Positions 9,895 to 21,500 of a stretch of DNA of 64,000 bases are shown here, piece by piece. Numbering within the stretch: the first letter of the stretch is position 1; the number at the start of each line of letters is the position of its first letter. The position numbers were made by a program, and so were the translations under genes. The notes under the pieces were generated by a model. That model was not told the DNA's origin and did not search any database. It saw only the letters and a list, made by a program, of their open reading frames with translations. Origin of the DNA: Diplonema papillatum (taxonomy: Eukaryota > Euglenozoa > Diplonemea > Diplonemida > Diplonemidae); the NCBI GenBank assembly GCA_030068145.1, contig JAPJBO010000204.1, forward strand, positions 1 to 64,000, in the 5' to 3' direction.

Positions 9895-12800
9895 AGTGAC
9901 GTTTCCGGCAGGGGAAGAGGTGTAGTTGCCTGCAGGAGGAGACCAGGTGTAGTTGCCTGCAGGAGGAGACCAGGTGTAGTTGCCTGCAGGAGGAGACCAG
10001 GTGTAGTTGCCTGCAGGAGGAGACCAGGTGTAGTTGCCTGCAGGAGGAGACCAGGTGTAGTTGCCTGCAGGAGGAGACCAGGTGTAGTTGCCTGCAGGAG
10101 GAGACCAGGTGTAGTTGCCTGCAGGAGGAGACCAGGTGTAGTTTCCTGCAGGAGGAGACCAGGTGTAGTTGCCTGCAGGAGGAGACCAGGTGTAGTTGCC
10201 TGCAGGAGGAGACCAGGTGTAGTTGCCTGCAGGAGGAGACCAGGTGTAGTTGCCTGCAGGAGGAGACCAGGTGTAGTTGCCTGCAGGAGGAGACCAGGTG
10301 TAGTTGCCTGCAGGAGGAGACCAGGTGTAGTTGCCTGCAGGAGGAGACCAGGTGTAGTTGCCTGCAGGAGGAGACCAGGTGTAGTTGCCTGCAGGAGGAG
10401 ACCAGGTGTAGTTGCCTGCAGGAGGAGACCAGGTGTAGTTGCCTGCAGGAGGAGACCAGGTGTAGTTGCCTGCAGGAGGAGACCAGGTGTAGTTTCCTGC
10501 AGGAGGAGACCAGGTGTAGTTTGGAGTCAACGTGACGTTTCCGGTAGGGGAAGAGGTGTAGTTGCCTGCAGGAGGAGACCAGGTGTAGTTTCCTGCAGGT
10601 GGAGCCAACGTGACGTGTCCCGGTAGGACGAGGTGTAGTTGCCTGCAAGAGGAGACCAGGTGTAGTTTCCTTCAGGTGGAGTCAACGTGACGTTTCCGGT
10701 AGGGGAGAGAGGTGTAGTTGCCTGCAGGAGGAGACCAGGTGTAGTTACCTGCAGGAGGAGACCAGGTGTAGTTGCCTGCAGGAGGAGACCAGGTGTAGTT
10801 TCCTTCAGGGGAGTCAACGTGACGTTTCGGCAGGGGAAGAGGTGTAGTTGCCTGCAGGAGGAGTCCAGGTGTAGTTTCCTTCAGGTGGAGTCAACGTGAC
10901 GTTTCCGGTAGGGGAAGAGGTGTAGTTGCCTGCAGGAGGAGACCAGGTGTAGTTTCCTGCAGGTGGAGCCAACGTGACGTGTCCGGTAGGGGACGAGGTG
11001 TAGTTGCCTGCAGGAGGAGACCAGGTGTAGTTACCTGCAGGAGGAGACCAGGTGTAGTTGCCTGCAGGAGGAGACCAGGTGTAGTTGCCTGCAGGAGGAG
11101 ACCAGGTGTAGTTTCCTTCAGGTGGAGTCAACGTGACGTTTCCGGTAGGGGAAGAGGTGTAGTTGCCTGCAGGAGGAGACCAGGTGTAGTTGCCTGCAGG
11201 AGGAGACCAGGTGTAGTTGCCTGCAGGAGGAGACCAGGTGTAGTTTCCTTCAGGTGGAGCCAACGTGACGTTTTCGGTAGGGGAAGAGGTGTAGTTGCCT
11301 GCAGGAGGAGACCAGGTGTAGTTGCCTGCAGGAGGAGACCAGGTGTAGTTGCCTGCAGGAGGAGACCAGGTGTAGTTGCCTGCAGGAGGAGACCAGGTGT
11401 AGTTTCCTTCAGGTGGAGTCAACGTGACGTTTCCGGTAGGGGAAGAGGTGTAGTTGCCTGCAGGAGGAGACCAGGTGTAGTTGCCTGCAGGAGGAGACCA
11501 GGTGTAGTTGCCTGCAGGAGGAGACCAGGTGTAGTTTCCTTCAGGTGGAGCCAACGTGACGTTTTCGGCAGGGGAAGAGGTGTAGTTGCCTGCAGGAGGA
11601 GACCAGGTGTAGTTGCCTGCAGGAGGAGACCAGGTGTAGTTCCTGCAGGAGGAGACCAGGTGTAGTTTCCTGCAGGAGGAGACCAGGTGTAGTTGCCTGC
11701 AGGAGGAGACCAGGTGTAGTTGCCTGCAGGAGGAGACCAGGTGTAGTTGCCTGCAGGAGGAGACCAGGTGTAGTTTCCTGCAGGAGGAGACCAGGTGTAG
11801 TTGCCTGCAGGAGGAGACCAGGTGTAGTTGCCTGCAGGAGGAGACCAGGTGTAGTTGCCTGCAGGAGGAGACCAGGTGTAGTTTCCTGCAGGAGGAGACC
11901 AGGTGTAGTTGCCTGCAGGAGGAGACCAGGTGTAGTTGCCTGCAGGAGGAGACCAGGTGTAGTTGCCTGCAGGAGGAGACCAGGTGTAGTTGCCTGCAGG
12001 AGGAGACCAGGTGTAGTTGCCTGCAGGAGGAGACCAGGTGTAGTTTCCTGCAGGAGGAGACCAGGTGTAGTTGCCTGCAGGAGGAGACCAGGTGTAGTTT
12101 CCTGCAGGAGGAGACCAGGTGTAGTTGCCTGCAGGAGGAGACCAGGTGTAGTTGCCTGCAGGAGGAGACCAGGTGTAGTTGCCTGCAGGAGGAGACCAGG
12201 TGTAGTTGCCTGCAGGAGGAGACCAGGTGTAGTTGCCTGCAGGAGGAGACCAGGTGTAGTTGCCTGCAGGAGGAGACCAGGTGTAGTTGCCTGCAGGAGG
12301 AGACCAGGTGTAGTTGCCTGCAGGAGGAGACCAGGTGTAGTTGCCTGCAGGAGGAGACCAGGTGTAGTTGCCTGCAGGAGGAGACCAGGTGTAGTTGCCT
12401 GCAGGAGGAGACCAGGTGTAGTTGCCTGCAGGAGGAGACCAGGTGTAGTTGCCTGCAGGAGGAGACCAGGTGTAGTTTCCTGCAGGAGGAGACCAGGTGT
12501 AGTTTGAGTCAACGTGACGCTTCCGGTAGGGGAGAGGCGTAGTTGCCTGCAGGAGGAGACCAGGTGTAGTTTGGAGTCAACGTGACGTTCCGGTAGGGGA
12601 AGAGGTGTAGTTGCCTGCAGGAGGAGACCAGGTGTAGTTGCCTGCAGGAGGAGACCAGGTGTAGTTGCCTGCAGGAGGAGACCAGGTGTAGTTGCCTGCA
12701 GGAGGAGACCAGGTGTAGTTGCCTGCAGGAGGAGACCAGGTGTAGTTGCCTGCAGGAGGAGACCAGGTGTAGTTTCCTGCAGGAGGAGACCAGGTGTAGT

Positions 12801-14455
12801 TTGGAGTCAACGTGACGCTTCCGGTAGGGGAAGAGGTGTAGTTGCCTGCAGGAGGAGACCAGGTGTAGTTGCCTGCAGGAGGAGACCAGGTGTAGTTTCT
12901 TCAGGTGGAGTCAACGTGACGTTTCGGCAGGGGAAGAGGTGTAGTTGCCTGCAGGAGGAGACCAGGTGTAGTTGCCTGCAGGAGGAGACCAGGTGTAGTT
13001 TCCTTCAGGTGGAGTCAATGTGACGTTTCCGGCAGGAGGAAGAGGTGTAGTTGCCTGCAGGAGGAGACCAGGTGTAGTTGCCTGCAGGAGGAGACCAGGT
13101 GTAGTTGCCTGCAGGAGGAGACCAGGTGTAGTTGCCTGCAGGAGGAGACCAGGTGTAGTTGCCTGCAGGAGGAGACCAGGTGTAGTTGCCTGCAGGAGGA
13201 GACCAGGTGTAGTTTCCTTCAGGTGGAGTCAACGTGACGTTTCCGGCAGGGGAAGAGGTGTAGTTGCCTGCAGGAGGAGACCAGGTGTAGTTGCCTGCAG
13301 GAGGAGACCAGGTGTAGTTGCCTGCAGGAGGAGACCAGGTGTAGTTGCCTGCAGGAGGAGACCAGGTGTAGTTGCCTGCAGGAGGAGACCAGGTGTAGTT
13401 TCCTGCAGGAGGAGACCAGGTGTAGTTGCCTGCAGGAGGAGACCAGGTGTAGTTGCCTGCAGGAGGAGACCAGGTGTAGTTGCCTGCAGGAGGAGACCAG
13501 GTGTAGTTGCCTGCAGGAGGAGACCAGGTGTAGTTGCCTGCAGGAGGAGACCAGGTGTAGTTGCCTGCAGGAGGAGACCAGGTGTAGTTGCCTGCAGGAG
13601 GAGACCAGGTGTAGTTGCCTGCAGGAGGAGACCAGGTGTAGTTTCCTTCAGGTGGAGTCAGGTGACGTTTCCGCAGGGGAAGAGGTGTAGTTGCCTGCAG
13701 GAGGAGACCAGGAGTAGTTGCCTGCAGGAGGAGACCAGGTGTAGTTGCCTGCAGGAGGAGACCAGGTGTAGTTGCCTGCAGGAGGAGACCAGGTGTAGTT
13801 GCCTGCAGGAGGAGACCAGGTGTAGTTTCCTTCAGGTGGAGTCAACGTGACGTTTCCGGCTGCAGGAGGAGACCAGGTGAAGTTTCCTTCAGGTGGAGTC
13901 AACGTGACGTTTCCGGCAGGGGAAGAGGTGTAGTTGCCTGCAGGAGGAGACCAGGTGTAGTTTCCTGCAGGAGGAGACCAGGTGTAGTTGCCTGCAGGAG
14001 GAGACCAGGTGTAGTTGCCTGCAGGAGGAGACCAGGTGTAGTTTCTTCAGGTGGAGTCAAGGTGACGTTTCCGGCTGCAGGAGGAGACCAGGTGAAGTTT
14101 CCTTCAGGTGGAGTCAACGTGACGTTTCCGGCAGGGGAAGAGGTGTAGTTGCCTGCAGGAGGAGACCAGGTGTAGTTTCCTGCAGGAGGAGACCAGGTGT
14201 AGTTGCCTGCAGGAGGAGACCAGGTGTAGTTGCCTGCAGGAGGAGACCAGGTGTAGTTTCCTGCAGGAGGAGACCAGGTGTAATTTCCTTCAGGTGGAGC
14301 CAACGTGACGTTTCCGGCAGGGGATAACGTGTAGTTGCCTGCAGGAGGAGTCCAGGTGTAGTTTCCTTCAGGTGGAATCAACGTGACGTTTCCGGCAGGG
14401 GAAGAGGTGTAGTTGCCAGCAGGAGGAGACCAGGTGTAGTTGCCTGCAGGAGGAG
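9895..14455 (-). repeat. 27-bp minisatellite, main array (about 4.5 kb)
   Basis: On the order of 165 tandem units. Runs of the 27-bp NYTWSPPAG unit alternate with a longer unit encoding NYTSSPAGNVTLTPPEG, giving a higher-order pattern; the longest homogeneous runs lie around 9920-10500 and 11640-12510. Because 27 is a multiple of three and the unit has no stop in any minus frame, the minus strand also reads as GLLLQATTP or HLVSSCRQL after a slip. Only the right end (13899-14455) is joined in frame to the Cys-rich exon. The rest lies past the stop as assembled; array collapse or length errors in assembly are possible. Confidence 0.93.
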
Positions 14456-15237
14456 TCACCGTGTGGTTGTTCGGGGATGACGTAGGAGGTAGGGGGATGG
14501 ATGCGTTAGCCACGGCGCACTTCCAGTGCCTCGGGCAAGTCTTTCGGCATTGTGAAACCCGTCTGCTTTTCCTGAAGCACGTTGTGCCCGGTTTGCAACA
14601 CTGAGGCGAAGCCTTGCAGGATTCAGAGCCACGAAAGGTTCTCGCGCAAGGGGCATCAAACATGGGCGCCGTTGTCGATGAGTCCTCTGTCGCCGGTCCA
14701 TTCGTCAACGGAGTCGAAGATACCACCGTGCAGGACGATCCGAAGTTCGTGAAGCACTTCTTCAGGCAATTCGCGGAGTTTCTTCCCGTTGTGAAGCAAT
14801 GTGTGCCTGGTATGCAGCACGAGGGGGCGGACTGACAGGGTTCGGACTCATGTATAAATAGTTTGCAAGACGGTGGTAACACAGGTGTGGCAGCGCCGGT
14901 GGACGATGCATCGGAATGCTCAGGAAACACCTGTGGTTGGTAGGTATGCAGTGGGGTGTCCGTGGCCTGGTAAACGAAAAGACGGTTGCTTCGTTGCTAA
15001 TTTGAATTCCGTAAACATCAAGCAAGGCAGGAGCTCTCGAGTCCAAAAATATGTGTGTATGTTTGGCTACCATTCGGCCTAGTACTCCCTCAGCCCTCAC
15101 TGAGGGGCACTATCCTCTTGAGCAAGGCGACTACACACGGCTACTACTCTCGAATCCCAAGTAGTCCGACTACTACATACCGTGGAACCTGCATGGCCGG
15201 CCAGGACAGCGAGCGCTACGAGGAGAACGGACCGCAT
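13899..15237 (-). CDS. Secreted Cys-rich protein with N-glycosylation-sequon repeats
   Basis: Two exons. Exon 1 (15181-15237) encodes MRSVLLVALAVLAGHAGST, a clear signal peptide, and ends at a GTATGT donor. Exon 2 (13899-14966) follows a pyrimidine tract and CCAG acceptor, in matching phase, for 374 residues in all. After a short Ser/Thr region come two eight-cysteine modules spaced C-x9-C-x5-CC-x5-C-x9-C-x3-C-x5to7-C, the second ending KTCPRHWKCAVA. Spacing such as GTTCF...SQC weakly recalls CBM1 cellulose-binding modules. Then NYTWSPPAG/NVTLTPPEG repeats give an N-x-T sequon every 8-9 residues, with proline between, like a rigid glycosylated stalk. I infer a cell-surface or wall glycoprotein with a small disulfide-rich head. 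The frame slips near the C-terminus and ends in ETSR. Confidence 0.75.
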
Positions 15238-16091
15238 AATTAGGTATTCTTAAGAATACCTGTTGCGTGGGAGTTTGGAGTATCCAGGAAACAGATAACT
15301 GTCCGTCCTTCGTGACAAGCAACAAAGATTCTACCGTGGTGCTGATCTCGAAGTGCTGTTCACTCTAGAAAGGAACGTGATCTGAATGTTGACCATGCTA
15401 CCTGGCAACAAGTGCAATCCAGTCCGGTGTTCAAAATATCGGCACGCAACTGTCTTCTACCAAGAGGCTTGTACTTGCCGAGCACCTCCGGCCTGCAGCG
15501 CACCGTTGTACTTACCACCCCACAGGCTGGAATCCGTAGCTGACCTGCAATGCGGGAGTGGTCACTCTCGCATTGAGATATAGGCACCACACAAGAACAA
15601 GTTTTTGACGGTGTCTTTTTGCCCACCCGGACCGCCGACGGTTTGCAGATTTAGGCCGACGGGCTGAATCTGAACCGAAACTAATTCCCTGCGAAATTGC
15701 TCTTGGCGTCCCTACCTTCGGTGTTGCTGCCGATCCCCCGAGCGAAGAAGCAGACGGTCACCCCTATGTAGTGTACCAGAGTTTTAGTTTCTCTGACGTA
15801 AACCTTCAGGGCACTGGGAGAAGTCGCACGTCATCCGCCGACCGGTCGGCTTTCTCCTGCAGCCCGCAGTGTTGTTCAGGCATTAAAAAGAAGGGGCTTC
15901 AAAGGGCAAACGACACAAAAACCAAAGCGGGTACAATTCAGCAAACGGGCAATACAGCAGCCAGGACCTTTCTGTCTGCCAGCGGCGCGCAGCAAGAGGA
16001 AGAAACGCGCGAATACGGCATCTGTTGAATACATTATAGGAGTTGTGTTCTTGTTTTTTCTTTTTTTTTTTTTTTGCGGGTGCGCTGCTGC
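15238..16091. other. Intergenic, nothing recognised
   Basis: The first 80 bases continue the segmental duplication shared with the left gene copy, so the promoter of the secreted-protein gene probably lies here. No gene, strong repeat or structured RNA was recognised in the rest. Confidence 0.5.
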
Positions 16092-17755
16092 CAGGGGTCT
16101 TTAAAAGTTTTGGGGTTGGAGCGGAAAACCCGGTGTCAGCCAAAAACCCGGTGTGAGTCAAACTTTTTTGTTTTCCAACACTTGGGCAGCAGGAATGCCT
16201 TGGGACGAAAATCTACGCTCTAAACCGGGGTTTGGGAAATCACACGGCATTCAGCGGTGACCCTACTGTAGCCCCGACCCGCACAGTAGGCTGTGTTGAC
16301 GCTTCGGGTGGGGGGAGACCTGCTCGCGCAGCGATATCTTTTGTGGTAGTGAGTCACCTTTTGGCTTCTGCGTGCGTGTGCCGCCTCTGGTACGATTGAA
16401 CCAGCGTTAAACTCCGGAACACCGATCCAGCAACTCTTCTTGTGGCGGTTTTGTGTTTCTTAAGGAGCCCTGCGCCGCAGGCGCGGAAACTTTTAAACGG
16501 TCGCACTTACGGATCAAAGCAGATGGGCACTAGGGTGGCTCGTCACAACTAGGTTTGGCTGACATGACAATTAAACCTGGACCGCAGGCTCGGAAAATTT
16601 GACGGTCGCACTTACAGCTAAACAGATGGACGGAAACACGTTGGTTTGTCACCGGCTGCAGCAGGTTTTCGTCCTGCACAACGCCCCTGCATTGCCTGCC
16701 ACGGTGGAACACTGTGAACAGAATGAGCAAATAATGCGGTAGCCCCATTACGGAAAAGATACTCAGCCAAAACACCTGCGCCGCAGGCGCGGAAAAATTT
16801 TTGGCGCCTTTCTGGCCAGCCAGCCAAGTACGAAGATCGCAAAACAGTTTTCCGTGAAAGAAACTTCCGCCGGTGGTTTCTGCTATGAGAAGATTTTTTC
16901 CATCAGGTTTCTGCCACGAGAAATTTCCACCGATGGGTTCCGATAGAAAACATTTCCACCAACAATTTCTGTTAGAAAAGTTTTCCGCCAAGCTTCCCGT
17001 GAAAGAAATTTCCGCCGGTGGTTTCTGCCATGAGAACCGCCGGTTGTTTCTGCCATGAGAAAATTTCCATCAGTTTTCTGTCGTGAGAAAATTTCCACCA
17101 ACAGTATTCCACAGGTCAATCTCCGCCAGTAGTTCCCACCACGAGAGAAATTTCCGCCAGTAGCTTTCGCCTCGAGAAAATTTCCACCAGTTTTCTGTAC
17201 GAGAGAAAGTTCCACCACCAGTTTCCCACGAAACACATTTCCGCCAGTAGTTTTCACGAGAACATTTCCATCATCGGTTTCCGCCACGAGAAAATTTCCA
17301 TCAGTGTTCTGTCGTGAGAAAATTTTACACCAACAGTTTCCCACGAAAGAAATTTCCGACAGTAGTTTCCACGAGAACATTTCCATCAGGTTTCCGCCAC
17401 GAGAGAAATTTCCGCCAGGTTTCCGCCACGAGAAAATTCCCATCACTTTTCTGTCGTGAGAGAAAATTTCCACCAACAGTATTCCACAGGAAATTTCCGC
17501 CAGTAGTTTCCACGAGAAAATTTCCATCAGTTTTCTGCCGTGAGAAAATTTCCACCACCAGTTTCCCTTCCCACGAAAGAAATTTCCGCCGGTAGTTTCC
17601 ACGAGAAGATTTTCAGCCTACACAGTGACAAAACAGAAATCTGGAATTTTGTTTTTCCCAGAAATTTTCTGACTTTTTTTTTTCCCCCTCTTTTTTTGAC
17701 ACACCGGGTTTTCCCGGTGTCTGACACCGGGACACCGGGTTTTTAAAGTCCCCTG
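16092..17755. mobile_element. Non-autonomous hAT-type element with 8-bp target duplication
   Basis: The ends are CAGGGGTCTTTAAAA (left) and, reverse-complemented, CAGGGGACTTTAAAA (right). The flanks carry a perfect 8-bp duplication, GCTGCTGC, at 16084-16091 and 17756-17763. A CAGGG terminus with an 8-bp duplication is the signature of the hAT superfamily. CACCGGGTTTT-like motifs recur near both ends, and GCCGCAGGCGCGG-like motifs occur inside at about 16470, 16580 and 16772. No transposase frame is present, so it would have been mobilised in trans. Its interior holds a decayed minisatellite (16850-17620). Confidence 0.82.
16850..17620. repeat. Degenerate minisatellite inside the hAT element
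   Basis: About 770 bp of diverged units of roughly 25-35 bp built on GAAATTTCCGCCAGTAG, TTTCCACGAGAAAATTTCC and TTTTCTGTCGTGAG blocks. The minus strand is open for 240 codons only because the units lack stops in that frame; the translation (GGNFxxGK..., EIFSW...) is repeat noise. Confidence 0.8.
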
Positions 17756-18576
17756 GCTGCTGCGAAAGAAAATGAAACACGGTGAGAGGAGGGCGGGGTG
17801 GTGCGTCGCGGCCCTTTGATGAAAGGCATTCCGGGAAGGGTCTGGCTGGAAGAGAGGCGAAGGGGCGGGGAACCACTTCGTTCGAGGGGGTGGTTGAGTC
17901 TCCCGTGCTGGCCTTAAATGGTCGTTGGCCTCGTATGGTGCTCATCTTGCTCGGCCTCATTGGCATTCCGATGGCACCCCACTGATGCAGTATCAGCCCG
18001 ATCGCTGAAGAAGGATGGAGTATCGTTTATCACACTTAGTGAGTATGGTAAAATACTCGAGGGGCTGCCTTGTGCTTACTTCGAAGGAGGCTAGAGGGGG
18101 AGAAACAATACACAACTACAAAGTGGGTCTTTTTTGTTGAACGCTTACGCCCGCCACTGAACCCAGATACACCTGTGTTTCGTGTGGGCCACAGCACATT
18201 ACCCCCTTGGCAGCTCGCAGCCACCTCAAATATTTCCTACGAAGCAGATGCTTATACAAAAAAAGTAGTTGGGTTTGTGTGGACGAGTGTCTTGCCAGTG
18301 AGTCGGTGTCGGGACTCGCTGCCAGGCGACTTTCGAGACAGCACTGGGAATTGACGCCATCAGCTGCGTGCTGGCACGAATCGCTGCTGGAACTACCGGG
18401 TGCGGGTACCCAGACCGGTCGCGCAGATTGTCATGTGCACCAAGTGTGTTCACATCGACAGGTTCAGGTAGAGGCTATTTCCAGGATTTCGCTGCGCCGC
18501 AGCAATCCTGTAGGTGGTGGCAGCCACACGGGGGTGGTTCTTCGCCCTAGCGGGGTGGGAGGATGGGCGGCTGGAG
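17756..18576. other. Intergenic with a dispersed repeat copy
   Basis: 18056-18262 is a full-length copy of an interspersed repeat that starts TACTCGAGG, contains ACAACTACAAAGTGGGT and ends GCTTATAC followed by an A-run. Relatives are at 7968, 27326, 40405, 47456, 49110, 54966 and 61475. The A-tail suggests a SINE-like retroposon, but no RNA polymerase III promoter boxes were found. The remainder has no recognised content. Confidence 0.6.
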
Positions 18577-21500
18577 CTACCGGGAATCGTAGAAGCACGG
18601 GACGCCACCGTTTGACTCGGCCCCGTTGAGGGCCCATTGCAAGGCCCGCTTCGCCTTCGCTTGGTCGATGGCGGAGCGAACGGCGGTCAGCTCCCGCTGG
18701 CAACGCTGCGCGGCGGAGAACGACGAAGAGGCCGCCCGCGAGAGATCCGACGACTCGAAGCGGTGCGCGAAAGGCGGCGCCGGCCGAACGTATCGGCCGG
18801 GCGCCTGCGGCTGCGGCGTCGCGCACGCCATCGCCGTCGCGAGCTGGAGCCCGGCCAACTTCGTCGCCTCCCTCGCCCACGGCGCGTCGCTCCGGATGAA
18901 CGACGCAAGCTGCCCGCTGCCGTTCGGGCTGTTCGGGCTCATTCGCTCCGCGTGCCGCATGAACTCCATCTCGGCGAACACTTCGCTTGCCTGCAGCTCT
19001 TTCTGCTCGAGGTCTCGCCTACAATACCGCTCCTTCGTTTCGGCCTGTTTTTGTTGTCGGCTGCTGTTTCCTTTCGCTGTTGGCTTGACGCCCGATGATA
19101 CTCATCATACTTATAAGTGAGACGAGCTAGAGGGCGAAGCGTGAACGCTTACCTGCGTTTTGGACAGCTCGCTTGATCTCCCAGCACTCTTCGGCAAATG
19201 GCTTCGGTCAACGGTTAGTTTCAATATGCAGCAGGTGAGTGCCGATACACGCTGTTTTTCGATCGTCAAAGGTTTGTGCGAGTGGCGTGGTGTTAAATAG
19301 CAAAAAAGACAGGCGCTTGGTTTTGTTTGTGCGTGCCGGGTGATCGTTTCCCACTTGTATTTACCCTGTGTATATTCAGGTAAGGAATTCTGATCAGCCA
19401 CCAAAACACGCTGCCTACGTCTTTTCTAGCCTGCACAATACATTGAAGGGCAACCCGCAAGACTGTTAGTACTAAAAAGTGCAAAAACTGGGAACACACT
19501 TCGAGCCTCCACGTTGCCTCGCGGAGGAGGAGTTCGCGGTAGAACGTCAGCGTCAGCAACATGCTATCCTTCGCCATTTTTTCTTGCGCGGTCTCGGCGC
19601 GAAGGGCAACCTCCCAGCTGCCGCCCGTAAACCGCGAGTCCGGAAGGCGCGCCGAGAGATCCCGCGTCGACGTGGGATGAAGCTGGAACTTGCCCCCAGC
19701 CAGCTGCTGCAACACCTGGTTCATTATCGCCATCTGCGAGCTGTCTCCGGCCGGTCCTGCGGGTGTGAGTTGTGTAGGAAAGGTGGGGAAAACCCTAGTT
19801 CAATATTTAGGCAGGGCACTGCCGCTCAAGCGATTTACAGGTACCCTTCGTGCGATACCGTGAGGAACCTTTTCGACAACGGTCACCCTGGAGACTTTAA
19901 AATCTCGAATTTCTGAGCGGGCTTGCGCACTCGAGTTAGGAAGCACGCCCGGCGCGCCACGAGGCAACACGGGGACGGCCGGCGGTCATTTTCTTGCATC
20001 GGGCCGTACCGTTAACCGCAATAGGTATCCTAGGCGAAAAGCCTCTGGCCGACAGAACAATGTAGGTAAGGGAAGTCGGCAAACTGGATCCGTAACTTCG
20101 GGAAAAGGATTGGCTCTGAGGACACCATGCGGGATTGTCAGTGCGGGTCAGGTCTGAAGGTGCTGTGAGTGGCGCTCTCGGGTGCTACCCGCGGCTCCTG
20201 ATTTCTTCCAGGCCTTCTTGCATGTTGTGCCCGCAATGAAGTGTCAGCTTGGAACTGTTACGAACAAGAGGAATCCAACTGGTTAATTACCGGTGCTTTC
20301 CGCGTCGAAAGGCGCGGAGAGCGCCGGTTCAGGTTCCGCACACATTGAATGTGGCTAAAAACGATCGCAACACTCAGACACGATACGCGGTATCGCATAC
20401 TAGTACACGACACTTCAGTAGGTGTTTCCTTAAATAGGGTGTTTCGATTCAGCTACTCCAAGCAAAGCCCCGGCACGAGCGCGGATCTCCACCAACCGGA
20501 TCAGCCACGTCATTTGGTTCTAACAGGGTCCTTTTCGACAACACCACGTGACTCTAAACTCCCCGGTCCCCCCCATAGGCGAACGGACGCTCTAAAAAAA
20601 GACAGGCGCTTCGTTTTGTTTGTGCGTGCCGGTTGATCGTTTTCCCACTTGTATTTACCCTGTGTTGAGCCGGTCCACCCCATCCTGATGGCCTGTAATA
20701 GACTGTGATAGACTGTGATAGACTGTGATAGACTGTGATAGACTGTGATAGACTGTGATAGACTGTGATAGACTGTGATAGACTGTGATAGACTGTGATA
20801 GACTGTGATAGACTGTGATAGACTGTGATAGACTGTGATAGACTGTGATAGACTGTGATAGACTGTGATAGACTGTGATAGACTGTGATAGACTGTGATA
20901 GACTGTGATAGACTGTGATAGACTGTGATAGACTGTGATAGACTGTGATAGACTGTGATAGACTGTGATAGACTGTGAGACTGTGATAGACTGTGATAGA
21001 CCACTGGGTGATATTCGATGACATAATGTACTATATTTGTGGGTATTGTAGTTTGTTTTGTGCGCAGCCATGAGACTGGTGCAGGAAGAGGTCTCACCCG
21101 AAGCGACGAGAGAGTTTGTGTTGGGCAGGCTTCACGTTGACTGCAAGTTCCGGCCAGCGAACGAGTCCGAACCCAGAGCCAAAGCATGTCCGGCACACCA
21201 TAAGTTTTTTGGCAGTAGATGACTCACGGTACTCATCGGTGTTCTCCCCCTTCATTTGTGAATATCCTGTCTGTCTTCTTCGTCGATCGGACAGAAGGCA
21301 TCTGTTGTTGATTTGGCTCCGGGGGTTCGGCACACGCCTGGGCTGCTTTACCCCTGCGGGGATAGTCAGCAGGTATCGCGAAATCCGCTTTGTCGAATGC
21401 AATAATGCTTTCGAGAAGCTCTCTCATCTTCCCCGTTCTACCGAGGCCCCGCTTCCGGCATTGGTCCTCGAGACATGCTCGTGAGTTGTTGTCGACCATA

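Noticed and set aside
9706-13850. Long plus-strand frames made of VACRRRPGV repeats
   Set aside because: They are the antisense reading of the 27-bp minisatellite, whose minus strand joins the signal-peptide and Cys-rich exons.
4684-14455. CRISPR-like regular repeats
   Set aside because: The units are contiguous coding minisatellite units without unique spacers, in eukaryotic DNA.
16883-17602. Minus-strand 239-codon frame in the hAT-type element
   Set aside because: It is a degenerate tandem repeat translation, with no domain.
20510-21196. Minus-strand frame rich in ITVYHSLSQS
   Set aside because: It translates the 10-bp array and has no domain.
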